Source: Microbacterium sp. KUDC0406 (GTDB taxonomy: Bacteria > Actinomycetota > Actinomycetes > Actinomycetales > Microbacteriaceae). From it: a DNA stretch of 64,000 nt. The first letter of the stretch is position 1; each line of letters begins with the position of its first letter. Below the pieces are notes generated by a model. The model saw only the letters and a program-made list of their open reading frames with translations. It was not told where the DNA came from and ran no database searches. The stretch is from assembly GCF_021582875.1 (NCBI RefSeq), contig NZ_CP091138.1:3162001-3226000 (forward strand). Reading direction: 5' to 3'. This document shows positions 51,217-61,555 of this stretch, piece after piece. A program made the translations under genes and the position numbers.

Positions 51217-51753
51217 TCAGCGCTCCGCGGGGTCCGCCGTGCCGATCAGCACCCCGCGGGCCAGGCAGTGGAAGTGCCTGTTGAACCCCAGGTATGCGGG
51301 CGTCTCGTCGCCGTCCAGGTCGATCGCGTCGATGTCGAGCGCGTCCACCACGAAGAAGTAGCGGTGCACGCCGGTTCCGGGCGGGGGCGCGGCTCCGATG
51401 TAGCGCTGCAGCCTGGCCTCGTTCGGCAGCACGACGGCACCGGCCGGCAGCGATGCGGCATCCCCGTCGCCCGCCGGCAGTGAGGTGAGATCGGCGGGCA
51501 GATTCGCGACGGCCCAGTGCCAGAAGCCCGACCCGGTCGGGGCATCCGGGTCGAGGCACGAGATCGCGATACTCTTCGTGCCGGCCGGCGGCTGCGACCA
51601 CTGCAGCGCAGGATGCCGGTCCTCGCCGCCCCTGCTCGACGACCAGGCCCAGACGGGCACGGGTCCCCCGGCCTCGAAGTCGGGGCTGGTCAGCTCGAGC
51701 GGCGCGACCGGGCGCAGCTCGGCGAGGGCGGCATACGGATCGTAAGAGAACAT
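51217..51753 (-). CDS. YbhB/YbcL-family (PEBP-like) protein
   Basis: 178 residues with the phosphatidylethanolamine-binding-protein fold: LELTSPDFEAGGPVP, HPALQWSQPPAGTKSIAISCLDPDAPT with the DPDAPT motif, GFWHWAVANLPADLTSLP, GVHRYFFVVDALDI and FNRHFHCLARGVLIG. Bacterial members are of unclear function. GGAGGAGG stands 10 bp before ATG 51753. Divergent from pyrE. The ORF extends upstream in frame, but that part runs antisense to pyrE. Confidence 0.9.
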   Translation of the reverse strand: MFSYDPYAALAELRPVAPLELTSPDFEAGGPVPVWAWSSSRGGEDRHPALQWSQPPAGTKSIAISCLDPDAPTGSGFWHWAVANLPADLTSLPAGDGDAASLPAGAVVLPNEARLQRYIGAAPPPGTGVHRYFFVVDALDIDAIDLDGDETPAYLGFNRHFHCLARGVLIGTADPAER

Positions 51754-51800
51754 GGACGACCTCCTCCGATGCCACGATAGGCGGCCGTGCCTGTGCTGAA

Positions 51801-51806
51801 TAGACT
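51801..51806 (+). promoter_or_regulatory. -10 box for leaderless pyrE
   Basis: TAGACT, 7 nt before GTG 51814. This spacing decides the start: an upstream GTG (51787) would lie before the promoter. Confidence 0.6.
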
Positions 51807-51813
51807 GGATCCC

Positions 51814-52377
51814 GTGACCGACCTCGCCGCAGACCGCCAGACCCTGCTCGATCTGATCAAGGGAGAGGCGGTGTTCCACGGCGACTTCACGCTCTCCAGC
51901 GGCAAGAAGGCCACCTACTACGTCGACATGCGCAAGCTCACACTCGACCACCGTGCGGCCCCCGCGATCGGCCGCATCATGCTCGACCTCATCAAGGACA
52001 CCGAGGTGGTCGCCGTGGGCGGGCTGACGCTCGGCGCCGACCCGATCGCGAACGCCGTCATGCACGCGTCGGTGGAGGGAGCCGAGCGCCCGCTGGACGC
52101 GTTCGTGGTGCGCAAGGAGCCCAAGGACCACGGCCGAGGCCGCCAGGTCGAGGGTGCCGACGTCAAGGGCAAGCGCGTCGTCGTGCTCGAGGACACCTCG
52201 ACCACCGGCCAGTCCGCGCTGAAGGCCGTCGAGGTGCTGCGCCGCGAGGGCGCCGAGGTCGTGGCCGTCGCCGTGATCGTCGACCGCAAGACCGGTGCGC
52301 AGGCCGCGATCGAGGCCGAGGGCCTGCAGTGGCTCGCCGCGTTCGACCTCGACGACCTGGGCCTGGCGCCCCAGTGA
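51814..52377 (+). CDS. pyrE: Orotate phosphoribosyltransferase
   Basis: Joins orotate and PRPP to OMP in pyrimidine synthesis. 187 residues from GTG 51814. GEAVFHGDFTLSSGKKATYYVDMRKL is the family's N-terminal motif, followed by VGGLTLGADPIANAVMHAS, VVRKEPKDHGRGRQVEG and the PRPP-binding VVVLEDTSTTGQSALKAVE with its acidic pair. It is followed with GTGA overlap by a ROK kinase gene, an unusual neighbour for a pyrimidine gene. Confidence 0.94.
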   Translation: MTDLAADRQTLLDLIKGEAVFHGDFTLSSGKKATYYVDMRKLTLDHRAAPAIGRIMLDLIKDTEVVAVGGLTLGADPIANAVMHASVEGAERPLDAFVVRKEPKDHGRGRQVEGADVKGKRVVVLEDTSTTGQSALKAVEVLRREGAEVVAVAVIVDRKTGAQAAIEAEGLQWLAAFDLDDLGLAPQ

Positions 52378-53279
52378 CCCGCACCGCGCTCGCCGTCGAC
52401 ATCGGCGGCACCAAACTCGAGGCCGCGCTCGTCCGCGAGGACGGTGCGCTGATCCCGGCGAGCCGCGTCCGCCGGCCCACGGGTCGCGACGCGGATGGCG
52501 CCACGCTGGGCACAGCCATCCGCGAGGCGGTCACCGCGGCGCTCGCCGCCCTGCCGACGGACGACGACCTGGTCGGCGCCGGCATCGGCAGCGCCGGACC
52601 CGTCGACCGGTCCGCCGGCGTGATCTCCCCGGTGAACATGCCTCTCGCCCACGGCTTCGACGTCGTCTCCGCTGTTCGCAGTGCGGCATCCGCGGCACTC
52701 GGACGCGACCTGCATCCGGTGCTCGGGCACGATGGCGGCGCGCTCGCGCTCGCCGAATCCTGGCTCGGCGCCACACAGGGTGCGAAGGCCTCGCTGTCGA
52801 TCGTCGTGTCGACGGGCGTCGGCGGCGGCTTCGTGCTGAGCGGCGAGTATGCACCGGGTGCCACCGGCAACGCCGGCCACCTCGGACAGGTGCGCCGTGA
52901 AGGCGGTCTGACGCTCGAGGAGATCGCCTCGGGTCCGGCATCCGCCGCCTGGGCGCGCACGCAGGGCTGGACCGGCGAGACCGGCGAGGACCTGGCGCGC
53001 GACGCCGCGGCCGGCGACACGATCGCGCGCGCCGCGATCGTGCGCTCGGCGAAGGCCGTCGGCGAGGCCCTTGCCGACGCCGCGACCCTCATCGACCTCG
53101 ACGTCGTGGCGATCGGCGGCGGGTTCTCGCACGTCTCGCACGACTACGTCGACCTCGTCCAGCACGCGCTCACGGCATCGGCCGCGCACCCCTACTCCCG
53201 CCGCACCCGTGTCGTGCGGTCCGCTCTCGCCGGCGAAGGCCCGCTCATCGGCGCCGCCGCCTTCGTGCTGCGCGGTTGA
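52374..53279 (+). CDS. ROK-family sugar kinase
   Basis: 301 residues. Phosphate motif LAVDIGGTKLEAALV at the N-terminus, GAGIGSAGPVDRSAGVISPVN, GHDGGALALAESWLG and VVSTGVGGGFVL, GATGNAGHLGQV with the ROK GHxxxx region in altered form (HLGQV), and VVAIGGGFSHV near the end. The zinc CxCGxxGC motif is missing, unlike many ROK kinases. The substrate is probably glucose, fructose or an N-acetylhexosamine. It is co-transcribed with pyrE (GTGA overlap). Confidence 0.85.
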   Translation: MTRTALAVDIGGTKLEAALVREDGALIPASRVRRPTGRDADGATLGTAIREAVTAALAALPTDDDLVGAGIGSAGPVDRSAGVISPVNMPLAHGFDVVSAVRSAASAALGRDLHPVLGHDGGALALAESWLGATQGAKASLSIVVSTGVGGGFVLSGEYAPGATGNAGHLGQVRREGGLTLEEIASGPASAAWARTQGWTGETGEDLARDAAAGDTIARAAIVRSAKAVGEALADAATLIDLDVVAIGGGFSHVSHDYVDLVQHALTASAAHPYSRRTRVVRSALAGEGPLIGAAAFVLRG

Positions 53280-53285
53280 GGCCCC

Positions 53286-54467
53286 TCAGACGTTCTGCGG
53301 GGCGGCGGAGCGTGCGCGGCGCCGGCTGAGCACGGTGTCGATCGTGACTGCGAGCACCAGCACCGCGCCGGTGACGATGTTGCGGGTCGCGGCGTCCAGA
53401 TCGAGCAGCGTCAGGCCGTTCGCGATGGACTGGATGACGAGGATGCCGAAGAACGCCGACCAGGCGCTGCCCCTGCCGCCGTACAGGCTCGCTCCGCCGA
53501 CGACCGCCGCGGCGATCGCCATCAGGAACAGCTCACCGCCGCCCGTGCTCTGATTCGCCGCGGCCAGGCGGCCCGCGGCGAGCACGCCGCCGAGCGCCGC
53601 GAACGTCGAGCAGGAGACGAACGCGCTGATGAGGATGCGCTGCACGGGGACGCCCGCCAGACGGGCGGCCTCGCTGTTGCCGCCGATGGCACGGATGCCC
53701 CGGCCCCAGCGGGTGCGCCGCAGCAGCACGTCGACGCCCCACACCAGCGCGACGAAGAGCACGACGCTCCAGCCCACCCCGCGGTCATGGGAGAGCGCGG
53801 CGACCGGGATGGCCAGCGACGCGCCCACGGCGAGCGTCCACAGCATGATCGCGAGCAGCGGCTCGGCGTGCAGTCCCGCGGTCAGGCGCCGACGACGGGT
53901 GAGCAGCCGGACGCCGGCGACACCGGCCGTGATGATCGCGGTGAGCGTCCAGGCCAACCAGGTCGGCACGAACGCGGTCTGGCTGAATTCGACCAGCCAG
54001 GAGTCGTATCGCAGGTTCACCGAGCCGGCGGAGCCGAGCACCTTCCACTGCACACCGGCGACGACGAGCAGGCCGGCCAGCGTCAGCACGAATCCGGGCA
54101 GACCCGCTCTGGCGATGAGCACGCCGTAGACGACGCCGATGACGCCACCTGCGACCAGCGCGACCAGCACCGACACAACGAGCGGCCAGCCCAGGTTCAT
54201 CGACGTCACCGCGACGAGGGCCGCGGCCAGTCCGCTCACGGATCCGACCGACAGATCGATCTGGCCGACCAGCAGCACGATCACCACGCCGAGCGCGATG
54301 ATCCCGGTCGACACCGACTGCAGCGACAGGTTGACCAGATTCTCCGGCGACCAGAACGACGGCGAGGCCGCGCCGAGCAGGACCCAGATCGCCAGCAGCG
54401 CGACGATGATCGGAACCAGCGGGCGCTCGCCGTTCTTGACGCGCTGCCACGAGTCCGCGACGCTCAC
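53286..54467 (-). CDS. Sugar ABC transporter permease (RbsC/XylH type)
   Basis: 393 residues. Ten or more helices include LVPIIVALLAIWVLLG, GIIALGVVIVLLVGQIDLSVGSVSGLAAAL with the CUT2 motif GQIDLSVGS, GVDVLLRRTRWGRGIRAIGGNSEAARLAGV and FLMAIAAAVVGGASLYGG. Additional residues in the middle make it longer than RbsC and like XylH. GTG 54467 overlaps the ATPase stop. It belongs with the ATPase and binding protein upstream on the minus strand; a xylose-type substrate is likely but not proven. Confidence 0.88.
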   Translation of the reverse strand: MSVADSWQRVKNGERPLVPIIVALLAIWVLLGAASPSFWSPENLVNLSLQSVSTGIIALGVVIVLLVGQIDLSVGSVSGLAAALVAVTSMNLGWPLVVSVLVALVAGGVIGVVYGVLIARAGLPGFVLTLAGLLVVAGVQWKVLGSAGSVNLRYDSWLVEFSQTAFVPTWLAWTLTAIITAGVAGVRLLTRRRRLTAGLHAEPLLAIMLWTLAVGASLAIPVAALSHDRGVGWSVVLFVALVWGVDVLLRRTRWGRGIRAIGGNSEAARLAGVPVQRILISAFVSCSTFAALGGVLAAGRLAAANQSTGGGELFLMAIAAAVVGGASLYGGRGSAWSAFFGILVIQSIANGLTLLDLDAATRNIVTGAVLVLAVTIDTVLSRRRARSAAPQNV

Positions 54468-55228
54468 AGGCCCGCCTCCCTGCTCGCGCCGCTCGGACGC
54501 ACGGCGGTGGCGCCCGTGATGGCGCCGAGGAGCTCCTCGGCGGTGACCTCGGCGGTGTCGTACTCGGCGACGAGGTGCCCGAGGCGCAGCACGACCACCC
54601 TGTCGGCGACCGCGAGAACGTCGGTGATCGAGTGGCTGGCGAGCACCACGGCGTGTCCGCGGGCGCGCAGGCGTCCGATCAGGGTGAGGATCTGCGCCGT
54701 CTGCCGTACGCCCAGTCCGTTGGTCGGCTCGTCGAGCAGGATGACGCGGGGCTCGCCGAGCAGGGTTCGTGCGATCGCCACGCTGCGGCGCTGGCCGCCG
54801 GAGAGCGCCTGCACGGGGACCCGGACGTCGGGGATGCGCGCCGCCAGGCTGTCCAGCACGACCCGGGCGTCGTGCTCCATCCGCACCTCGTCCAGGACGA
54901 AACCTCCCACCTCCTCGTGCCCGAGGTAGAGGTTCTCCACCACGTCGAGGTTGCCGCACAGCGCGAGGGACTGCGGCGAGGCGACGATGCCGAGCCGACG
55001 GGCGTCGGCGGGCGAGCGGAACCGCGTGGACGCCCCGTCCACGCGCACCGTGCCGGAGTCCGGCGCGACGGCGCCGGAGGCGACGGCCATCAGCGTCGAC
55101 TTGCCCGCACCGTTGTCGCCCACCACCGCGAGGACCTCTCCTGCGTTGATGCCGAGGTCGACGTCGATCAGGGCGTGTGCGGCGCCGAAGCTCTTCGACA
55201 CGCGGTCGAGAGACAGGACGGCTGTCAT
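54464..55228 (-). CDS. Sugar ABC transporter ATP-binding protein (single domain)
   Basis: 254 residues with one nucleotide-binding domain: GDNGAGKSTLMAVASG, ALSGGQRRSVAIARTLLGEP, VILLDEPTNGLGV and VLASHSITDVLA. The CUT2 ATPases RbsA and XylG are duplicated (about 500 residues); this is the half-size form (as in FrcA), which would act as a dimer. In the D-loop, GLGV replaces the usual GLD. ATG 55228 overlaps the binding-protein stop (ATGA). Confidence 0.87.
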   Translation of the reverse strand: MTAVLSLDRVSKSFGAAHALIDVDLGINAGEVLAVVGDNGAGKSTLMAVASGAVAPDSGTVRVDGASTRFRSPADARRLGIVASPQSLALCGNLDVVENLYLGHEEVGGFVLDEVRMEHDARVVLDSLAARIPDVRVPVQALSGGQRRSVAIARTLLGEPRVILLDEPTNGLGVRQTAQILTLIGRLRARGHAVVLASHSITDVLAVADRVVVLRLGHLVAEYDTAEVTAEELLGAITGATAVRPSGASREAGL

Positions 55229-56307
55229 GGGGTCTCCTTGTCGATGAGGCCGTTCTCGATGCAGGCATCCCGGTAGGCGGGAGTGCAGACGTCGTCGAGC
55301 GCATGGACGCGCCCGCGGATGATCACCCGCTCGATGTCGCCGCGGAAGACGCTGGTCGGCGCGAGCAGGAAGCTCGGCACGCCGTCGACCTTCGCCACGG
55401 CGACGGGGTGCTCTCCGCGCAGCAGTCGCACGGCGACCTCGGCCGCGATGCGCGCCTGACTCTCGGTCGATTTCGCGACCGTCATCAGCTGATCGCCGTC
55501 GAGGATGCGCTGCACCGCCGACAGTTCGGCGTCCTGACCCGACACCGGCGGGACAGGGGCGATGCCGGCCGCCTTGACCGACGCGATCGATCCGCCGGCG
55601 AGTCCGTCGTTGGCGGCGATGATGCCGTCGACGTCGCCCGGATGCCGGGTGAGCTGCCCGGTCACCCAGTCCTGGGCGCGGGTGGCGCTCCACGCCGGCG
55701 ACTCGAACTCGCCCAGTACGCGGGCTTCGCTCTTGTCGAGAACGCTGTGGATGCCGGTGCGCAGATCGGCCGCGTTCGGGTCGGTGGCGGAGCCGTTCAC
55801 CACGAGGATGCCGGGGGACTCGACCCCCTGGTCGGCCAGCCGGTCCAGCACCGCGAGCGCCTGCATGCGACCGATCAGTTCGGAGTCGAACGACACGTAG
55901 GCGGTGACGTCCGGGCTCGCGATGAACCGGTCGTAGGCCACCACGAGCGCGCCCTCGCGGGCTGCGGCGGCGACGATCGCCTCGGCGGCGACGGCATCGA
56001 CCGCGTCGATCACGAGCACTCGAGCGCCGCGTGCGAGCATCGCCTCGGCCTGCTCCTGCTGCCGGGCGGCGCTGCCACCGGCGTTCGCGTACAGCAGGGT
56101 GCAGGTCGGGCACCGCTGGCCGGCGATCTCCTCGAAGGTGGGCCGGTCGGACGTCTCGTAGCGCGTCACCTCGGCGTCGGGCAGGAGCAGCGCGATCGTC
56201 CCCTCGGACTCCGAGGCCGGCGCCTCCTCAGAACGACAGGCGCTCGCGGTGAGCACCGTGAGCACGATGGCGAGTGCCGCAGCGCCGCGCAGCAGCATCC
56301 GTTTCAC
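55225..56307 (-). CDS. Sugar-binding lipoprotein (XylF/RbsB type)
   Basis: 360 residues. A signal peptide MKRMLLRGAAALAIVL ends in the lipobox TASAC. The mature part is a type I periplasmic-binding fold: TIALLLPDAEVTRYETSDRP, GARVLVIDAVDAVAAEAI, VVAYDRFIASPDVTAYVSFD (a XylF-like YDR motif), GVESPGILVVNGSATDPNA and GIIAANDGLAGGSIASVKAAG. The order binding protein, ATPase, permease with ATGA/GTGA overlaps suggests strict co-translation. It starts 4 bp into the ROK regulator's 3' end. Confidence 0.88.
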   Translation of the reverse strand: MKRMLLRGAAALAIVLTVLTASACRSEEAPASESEGTIALLLPDAEVTRYETSDRPTFEEIAGQRCPTCTLLYANAGGSAARQQEQAEAMLARGARVLVIDAVDAVAAEAIVAAAAREGALVVAYDRFIASPDVTAYVSFDSELIGRMQALAVLDRLADQGVESPGILVVNGSATDPNAADLRTGIHSVLDKSEARVLGEFESPAWSATRAQDWVTGQLTRHPGDVDGIIAANDGLAGGSIASVKAAGIAPVPPVSGQDAELSAVQRILDGDQLMTVAKSTESQARIAAEVAVRLLRGEHPVAVAKVDGVPSFLLAPTSVFRGDIERVIIRGRVHALDDVCTPAYRDACIENGLIDKETP

Positions 56308-57482
56308 GAGGGCACCCCCAGTACGCCGAGCTCACGCGCGCGGTCGAGGGCGGCGGCGATCGCGCCGCGCAGCTCGGCGTCCCCGCCGAAGGCGGATGCG
56401 ACCACTTCGGGTGCGCCGACGGTGGATCTCAAGGTGTGCCGCTCGACGGCATCGCGGAGCGGATCGAGCAGCACGCCTCCGGCGTCCGCGAGGCGGCCGC
56501 CGACGACGACGACCTCCGGGTCGAAGAGGTTGCACAGCGTCGCCACGGCCGTACCGAGGGTGCGCCCGGTGTCGGCGATCGCCCGCCGGCATCCGGCGTC
56601 GCCGTCGATCGCGCGCACGACGACGTCGTCGAGGGTGAGGTGGCCGTGGCTGTCGCGCAGCATGTTCAGCATCGGCGCGGAGCCGGCGACGGTCTCCAGG
56701 CATCCGCGGTTGCCGCATCGGCACACCGGGCCCTGCTCGTCGACGACGACGTGACCGATCTCGCCGGCGGCGCCGCGGCGCCCGGCGAGCACGCGGCCGC
56801 CGACGACGAGGCCGGCGCCGATCGAGTGGGAGGCATGGACGTAGGCGACCGGATCCCTGCCGGCGGCGGCGCCGAACCTCGCCTCGGCGAGTGCGCCGAG
56901 GTTCACGTCGTTGTCGACGACCACGGGGACGCGCAGCGCGGCGGAGAGCGGCTCGGCGACGGCGGCGCCGTCCCAGCCGCGCAGCAGCGACTGGGAGGAC
57001 ACCGCACCGTCGTGCACCGGGGCCGGGACGCCGATCGCGACGGCGAGCAGTTCGTCGTCGGAGGCGCCGACCGACTCGATCAGCTCCTGGATGAGCATCG
57101 CGGCGCGCTGCAGGGTCATGTCGGCTCGGTGGTCGGCGGCGAGCGGGAGCGTCTCGGTCGCCAGCGGCTGCATCGACGCATCGGCGAGGGTGACCTGCAT
57201 GGTGCGTGCGCCGACGTCGATGCCCGCGACGAGGCCGATCGAGCGCGCGAGGGTGACCAGGCGGGCGCGCCGGCCGGAGCGTATCGACGGGCTGGTGTCG
57301 AGCACTCCGCTCTCGCTGAGCTCCGTGACGATGTTGGACACGCTCGCCGCCGAGAGCCCCGTGATGCCGGCGAGTTCGACCTGCGTCAGCGCCCCGTGCT
57401 GCTGCACGGCGCTGACGACGCGGGCGCGGTTCGCCTCGCGGAGCGAGGTCTGCGACCCCGGCGTCGACTGCGTCTGCTGCAC
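56304..57482 (-). CDS. ROK-family transcriptional repressor (XylR/NagC type)
   Basis: About 392 residues. An N-terminal winged helix (SLREANRARVVSAVQQHGALTQVEL, AGITGLSAASVSNIVTELSESG, read as consecutive helices) is fused to a ROK sugar-binding domain with GLVAGIDVGARTMQVTLAD, GVPAPVHDGAV and the zinc motif CRCGNRGCLETVAG, also GHVVVDEQGP. Start GTG 57482 is chosen because the upstream alternative TTG 57530 would include an operator copy within the gene. It is the first gene of the minus-strand sugar operon and divergent from a CUT1 system; it probably controls both through the TTGAGTTCA sites between them. Confidence 0.88.
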   Translation of the reverse strand: MQQTQSTPGSQTSLREANRARVVSAVQQHGALTQVELAGITGLSAASVSNIVTELSESGVLDTSPSIRSGRRARLVTLARSIGLVAGIDVGARTMQVTLADASMQPLATETLPLAADHRADMTLQRAAMLIQELIESVGASDDELLAVAIGVPAPVHDGAVSSQSLLRGWDGAAVAEPLSAALRVPVVVDNDVNLGALAEARFGAAAGRDPVAYVHASHSIGAGLVVGGRVLAGRRGAAGEIGHVVVDEQGPVCRCGNRGCLETVAGSAPMLNMLRDSHGHLTLDDVVVRAIDGDAGCRRAIADTGRTLGTAVATLCNLFDPEVVVVGGRLADAGGVLLDPLRDAVERHTLRSTVGAPEVVASAFGGDAELRGAIAAALDRARELGVLGVPS

Positions 57483-57508
57483 GAGTCTCAGCGTAACCGC
57501 GTTCCTGG

Positions 57509-57592
57509 TTGAGTTCAGGAGATAACGCAAAGGTCACGGAAGGCCGGATCTTGAGTTCACGTCTTGACATCAAGAATTGAACTCTGCTGAGA
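57509..57592 (+). promoter_or_regulatory. Divergent regulatory region: three TTGAGTTCA-type sites and a promoter
   Basis: TTGAGTTCA at 57509-57517 and 57551-57559 and the inverse TGAACTC at 57578-57584. CTTGACATCAAG (57563-57574) is an inner inverted repeat. TTGACA at 57564-57569 with a weak -10 at 57587-57592 (17 bp) would drive the gene at 57664. The ROK protein is the likely ligand-controlled binder. Confidence 0.65.
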
Positions 57593-57663
57593 TGAGGATC
57601 GCAGCGCACCCCGAGCGCTCCTCACGAACAGTCGTGAGACATTCGGCAATGAAGGCGGAAATC

Positions 57664-58945
57664 ATGCGCAAGAAGACTCTGTTGGCGCTCGGCGCGGGGG
57701 CGGCTGTCCTCGCACTCGGGCTCACCTCGTGCAGCAGCGGCGACACGGGTGACAAGGGCGACGGCGGCGACGCGGGCGGCGAGGTGGAGGTCTTCACCTG
57801 GTGGGCCGCCGGCTCCGAGAAGGCCGGTCTCGACGCTCTCGTCGACGTGTTCAACGAGCAGCACCCCGACGTGAAGTTCGTCAACGGCGCCGTCGCCGGC
57901 GGCGCGGGCTCCGACGGCGAAGGATCTGCTGCAGTCGCGGCTGCAGGCGGGCGACCCGCCGGACACGTTCCAGGCGCACGCCGGTGCCGAGCTGCAGGAC
58001 TACATCGATGCGGGCCAGGTCGAGGACGTCTCCGACCTGTACGACGAGTTCGGCCTGAACGACGCGTTCCCGAAGGACCTGGTCGACCGCCTCACCGTCG
58101 ACGGCGCGATCTACTCGATCCCGTCGAACATCCACCGCGCCAACGTCGTGTGGGCGAACCCCTCCGTGCTGAAGGACGCCGGCCTCGACCCCGCCGCCGA
58201 GTACGCGAACCTCGACGAGTGGTTCACGGCGCTCGACGCCGTGAAGGCCAAGGGCAAGACCGCCCTGTCGGTCGCCACCACCTGGACCCAGGTGCAGCTG
58301 CTCGAGACCGTGCTGCTGTCCGACCTCGGCGCCGACGGCTACAACGGCCTGTGGGACGGCAAGACCGACTGGACGAGCTCGGAGGTGACCGACGCCCTGA
58401 AGGACTTCGAGAAGCTCATGAGCTACACCAACACCGACCGTGACGGTCTGGACTGGCCGGACGCCACCCAGCAGGTCATCGACGGTGACGCCGGCTTCAA
58501 CGTGATGGGCGACTGGGCCGAGGCGGCGTTCGCCGAGGCCGGCAAGAAGTCTCCCGCCGACTACATCTACTTCCCGGTCCCCGGGACCGACGGTGTCTTC
58601 GACTTCCTCGCCGACTCGTTCACGCTGACCGTGGGCGCGCCCAACGCCGACGGCGCGAAGGCGTGGCTGGAGACGGTCGGATCGGTCGAGGGCCAGGAGG
58701 CGTTCAACAAGGCGAAGGGCTCGATCCCGGCCCGCACCGACGCCGACACGAGCGACTTCAGCGAATACCAGAAGACCGCGATCGACTCGTTCGCCAAGGA
58801 CACGATCGTCTCGTCGCTCGCGCACGGCGCGGCCGTGCCGGTGGCCACGCTGAACAAGATCTCGGACGCCACCAGCAAGTTCACCACCGGAGCATCCGAC
58901 CTCGCCGGATTCCAGTCGGAACTCGCGGCGGCCTTCAAGGGCTGA
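57664..58945 (+). CDS. CUT1 sugar-binding lipoprotein (frameshift)
   Basis: Extracellular sugar receptor of the MalE/UgpB class. The signal peptide MRKKTLLALGAGAAVLALG ends in the lipobox LTSC. A Gly/Asp-rich linker and VEVFTWWAAGSEKAGLDALVDVF follow. One extra G near 57918 breaks the frame at GAGSD; it then continues AKDLLQSRLQAGDPPDTFQAHAG (read over the join) to SNIHRANVVWANPSVLKDAGL and DFEKLMSYTNTDRDGLDWPDA, ending AAAFKG at 58945. The restored length is about 426 residues. Start ATG 57664 fits the signal peptide; ATG 57649 is possible. Confidence 0.88.
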
Positions 58946-58953
58946 CCCACTGA

Positions 58954-58983
58954 GACCGCCCGGGGCGCACGCCCCGGGCGGTC
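58954..58983 (+). terminator. Strong hairpin between binding protein and permeases
   Basis: GACCGCCCGGGGCG (58954-58967) pairs perfectly with CGCCCCGGGCGGTC (58970-58983), followed by TTCCTT. It is probably a partial terminator that keeps permease expression below that of the binding protein. Confidence 0.8.
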
Positions 58984-59011
58984 TTCCTTGACCATCCCTG
59001 CAAGGAGCACC

Positions 59012-59910
59012 ATGCGCAAACGTCTCAAGACCGCGGGCCCGCCGCTGCTGCTGCTCGCCCCCTCGCTGATCCTGATGGCGATCTTCGTCTACGGCCTGCT
59101 GGCGGCGAACTTCCAGACCTCCATCACCGACAACCACACCGCCGCCCAGGCCACCGGGCGCAAGCCCACGAACGTGGTGTGGTTCGAGAACTACTTCGAC
59201 CTGCTCGGCAGCGACAGCTTCCAGCACTCGCTGCTGAACCTGCTGCTGTTCACCGTTGTCTTCCTCGCCGGCACGATGATCATCGGCTTCGGGTGGGCGT
59301 GGCTGATGGACCGGCCCGCCAAGGGCGAGGGCTTCTTCCGAGCGATCTACCTCTTCCCGATGGCCGTCTCGTTCATCGCCTCCGGTGTCGTCTGGCGCTG
59401 GCTGCTGAACTCGAACGAGGGCGAGAAGGCCAGCGGCCTGAACCGCCTGTTCCAGATGATCGGCCTGGACTTCCTGCAGAACCCGTGGTGGAACAACATC
59501 ACGTTCGGCATCATCGCGATCGCGCTCCCCGCGATCTGGCAGCTGTCCGGATACGTGATGGCGCTGTTCCTGGCCGGGTTCCGCGGCATCCCCGACGAGC
59601 TCCGCGAAGCGGCCCGCATGGACGGCGCGAGCGAGTGGCAGCTGTACCGCATGGTGCTGTTCCCGCAGCTGTCGCCGGTGGCGCTGTCGGCGCTGATCAT
59701 CATCGGCCACATGTCGCTGAAGTCCTTCGACCTGATCATGTCGATCTCCAAGCCGGCGAACTACCAGACCAAGGTGCCCGCGGTCGACATGTACGTGTTC
59801 AAGTCGAGCTTCGACTACGCGAACTCGGCTGCCGTCGGCGCCATCCTGCTGGTGCTCGTCGCCGTGATCGTCATCCCCTACCTCATCTGGACCAGCCGTC
59901 AGGAGAAGCG

Positions 59911-59914
<4 letters not shown>
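59012..59914 (+). CDS. CUT1 sugar ABC transporter permease (UgpA/MalF class)
   Basis: 300 residues with about six helices, starting PPLLLLAPSLILMAIFVYGLL. The EAA loop for ATPase docking is EAARMDGASEWQLYRMVLFP. Extra segments LLFTVVFLAGTMIIGFGWAWLM and MAVSFIASGVVWRWLLN are typical. Start ATG 59012 is 7 bp after AAGGAG; an upstream ATG (58988) lacks a site. It overlaps the second permease by ATGA. No ATPase gene accompanies the system. Confidence 0.9.
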
Positions 59915-60801
<887 letters not shown>

Positions 60802-60810
60802 TGCCGCGAT

Positions 60811-60851
60811 GCCCCGCGAGCCGCGTCACCGACGCGGTCCGCGGGGCTTTT
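60811..60851. terminator. Terminator at the end of the CUT1 operon
   Basis: GCCCCGCG..CCGCGTC pairs with GACGCGG..CGCGGGGC, followed by TTTT (60848-60851). It overlaps the 3' end of the convergent small membrane gene, so it may serve both strands. Confidence 0.8.
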
Positions 60852-60990
60852 CGTCGTCGTCCCACGGGCCCTCGTACCAGGCGCCGCGGTCGTCGCGCTT
60901 CGGCTTGCGCAGCAGCTGCACGGCCACCACCGTGAGCGTCGTCAGCCCGATGCCGATCAGCACCAGGAACAGCAGATCCTGCTGGTTCAC
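60826..60990 (-). CDS. Small single-pass membrane protein
   Basis: 54 residues: short N-terminus (MNQQD), one helix LLFLVLIGIGLTTLTVVAVQLL, and a charged cytoplasmic tail (RKPKRDDRGAWYEGPWDDDE). GTG 60990 overlaps the stop of the YdeI-like gene (GTGA), which supports this start and shows co-translation. I do not recognise a family and can only suggest an accessory or stress-related small membrane protein. Confidence 0.65.
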   Translation of the reverse strand: MNQQDLLFLVLIGIGLTTLTVVAVQLLRKPKRDDRGAWYEGPWDDDEKPRGPRR

Positions 60991-61555
60991 GGACGCCTCC
61001 CTCCGCGGCATCCGCCACGATCTTCGCGATCCGGTTCGCCCGGGTCTCGGCGCGCTTGGCCATCGCGATCTGCGTGAGTCCCAGCTTGCGCGCGGATGCC
61101 GGGAACGCGTCCCAGCCGGCGCGCGCCGCGGGCGCGGCATCCAGCGCCGCCGTCAGGTCGGCGGGCTCGATACCGGCCTCGGGGCCGTCGAGCACCTCCC
61201 AGGCGCCGTTCGCCCTGGCGATCTCGATCGCCCGGATGCCGGCCGGTGCCAGCATCCCCGCCGCCTCGAGCTCGGCGACGCGCGCCTTGTTCGTCGCGGC
61301 CCACCCGCTGCCCTGGCGGCGCGGCGAGAACCATTGGCCTCCGGTCCCGTCGTCGAAGGTGCGTACCGGGCCGTCGATCCATCCGAAGCACAGAGCCTGC
61401 CGGACGGCGCTCTCATAGTCGACGCCGGTCGCAGAGCGGCCGCGCACGTTCAGCAGCCAGACGCCGCTGGTGCGGGCATGGTTCCGCTCCAGCCACGCGC
61501 GCCAGGTCGCGGCATCCGCCGCCACGACGCGCTCGCCGTCGTCGAGCGCACCCAT
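60987..61555 (-). CDS. YdeI/OmpD-associated-like protein (C-terminal frameshift)
   Basis: About 189 residues. ATWRAWLERNHARTSGVWLL, ESAVRQALCFGWIDGPVRTFDD and QWFSPRRQGSGWAATNKARVAELEAAG are the core of the YdeI family, and ETRANRIAKIVADA is the usual C-terminal helix. As written it runs on out of frame. Restoring one base near 61008 gives GGRRP and a stop at 60987, whose TGA overlaps the next GTG. The function is not established. ATG 61555 overlaps the stop of the NagD-like gene by one base. Confidence 0.82.

Noticed and set aside
51754..52131. N-terminal extension of the YbhB-like protein
   Set aside because: The extension is antisense to pyrE; GGAGGAGG before ATG 51753 marks the real start.
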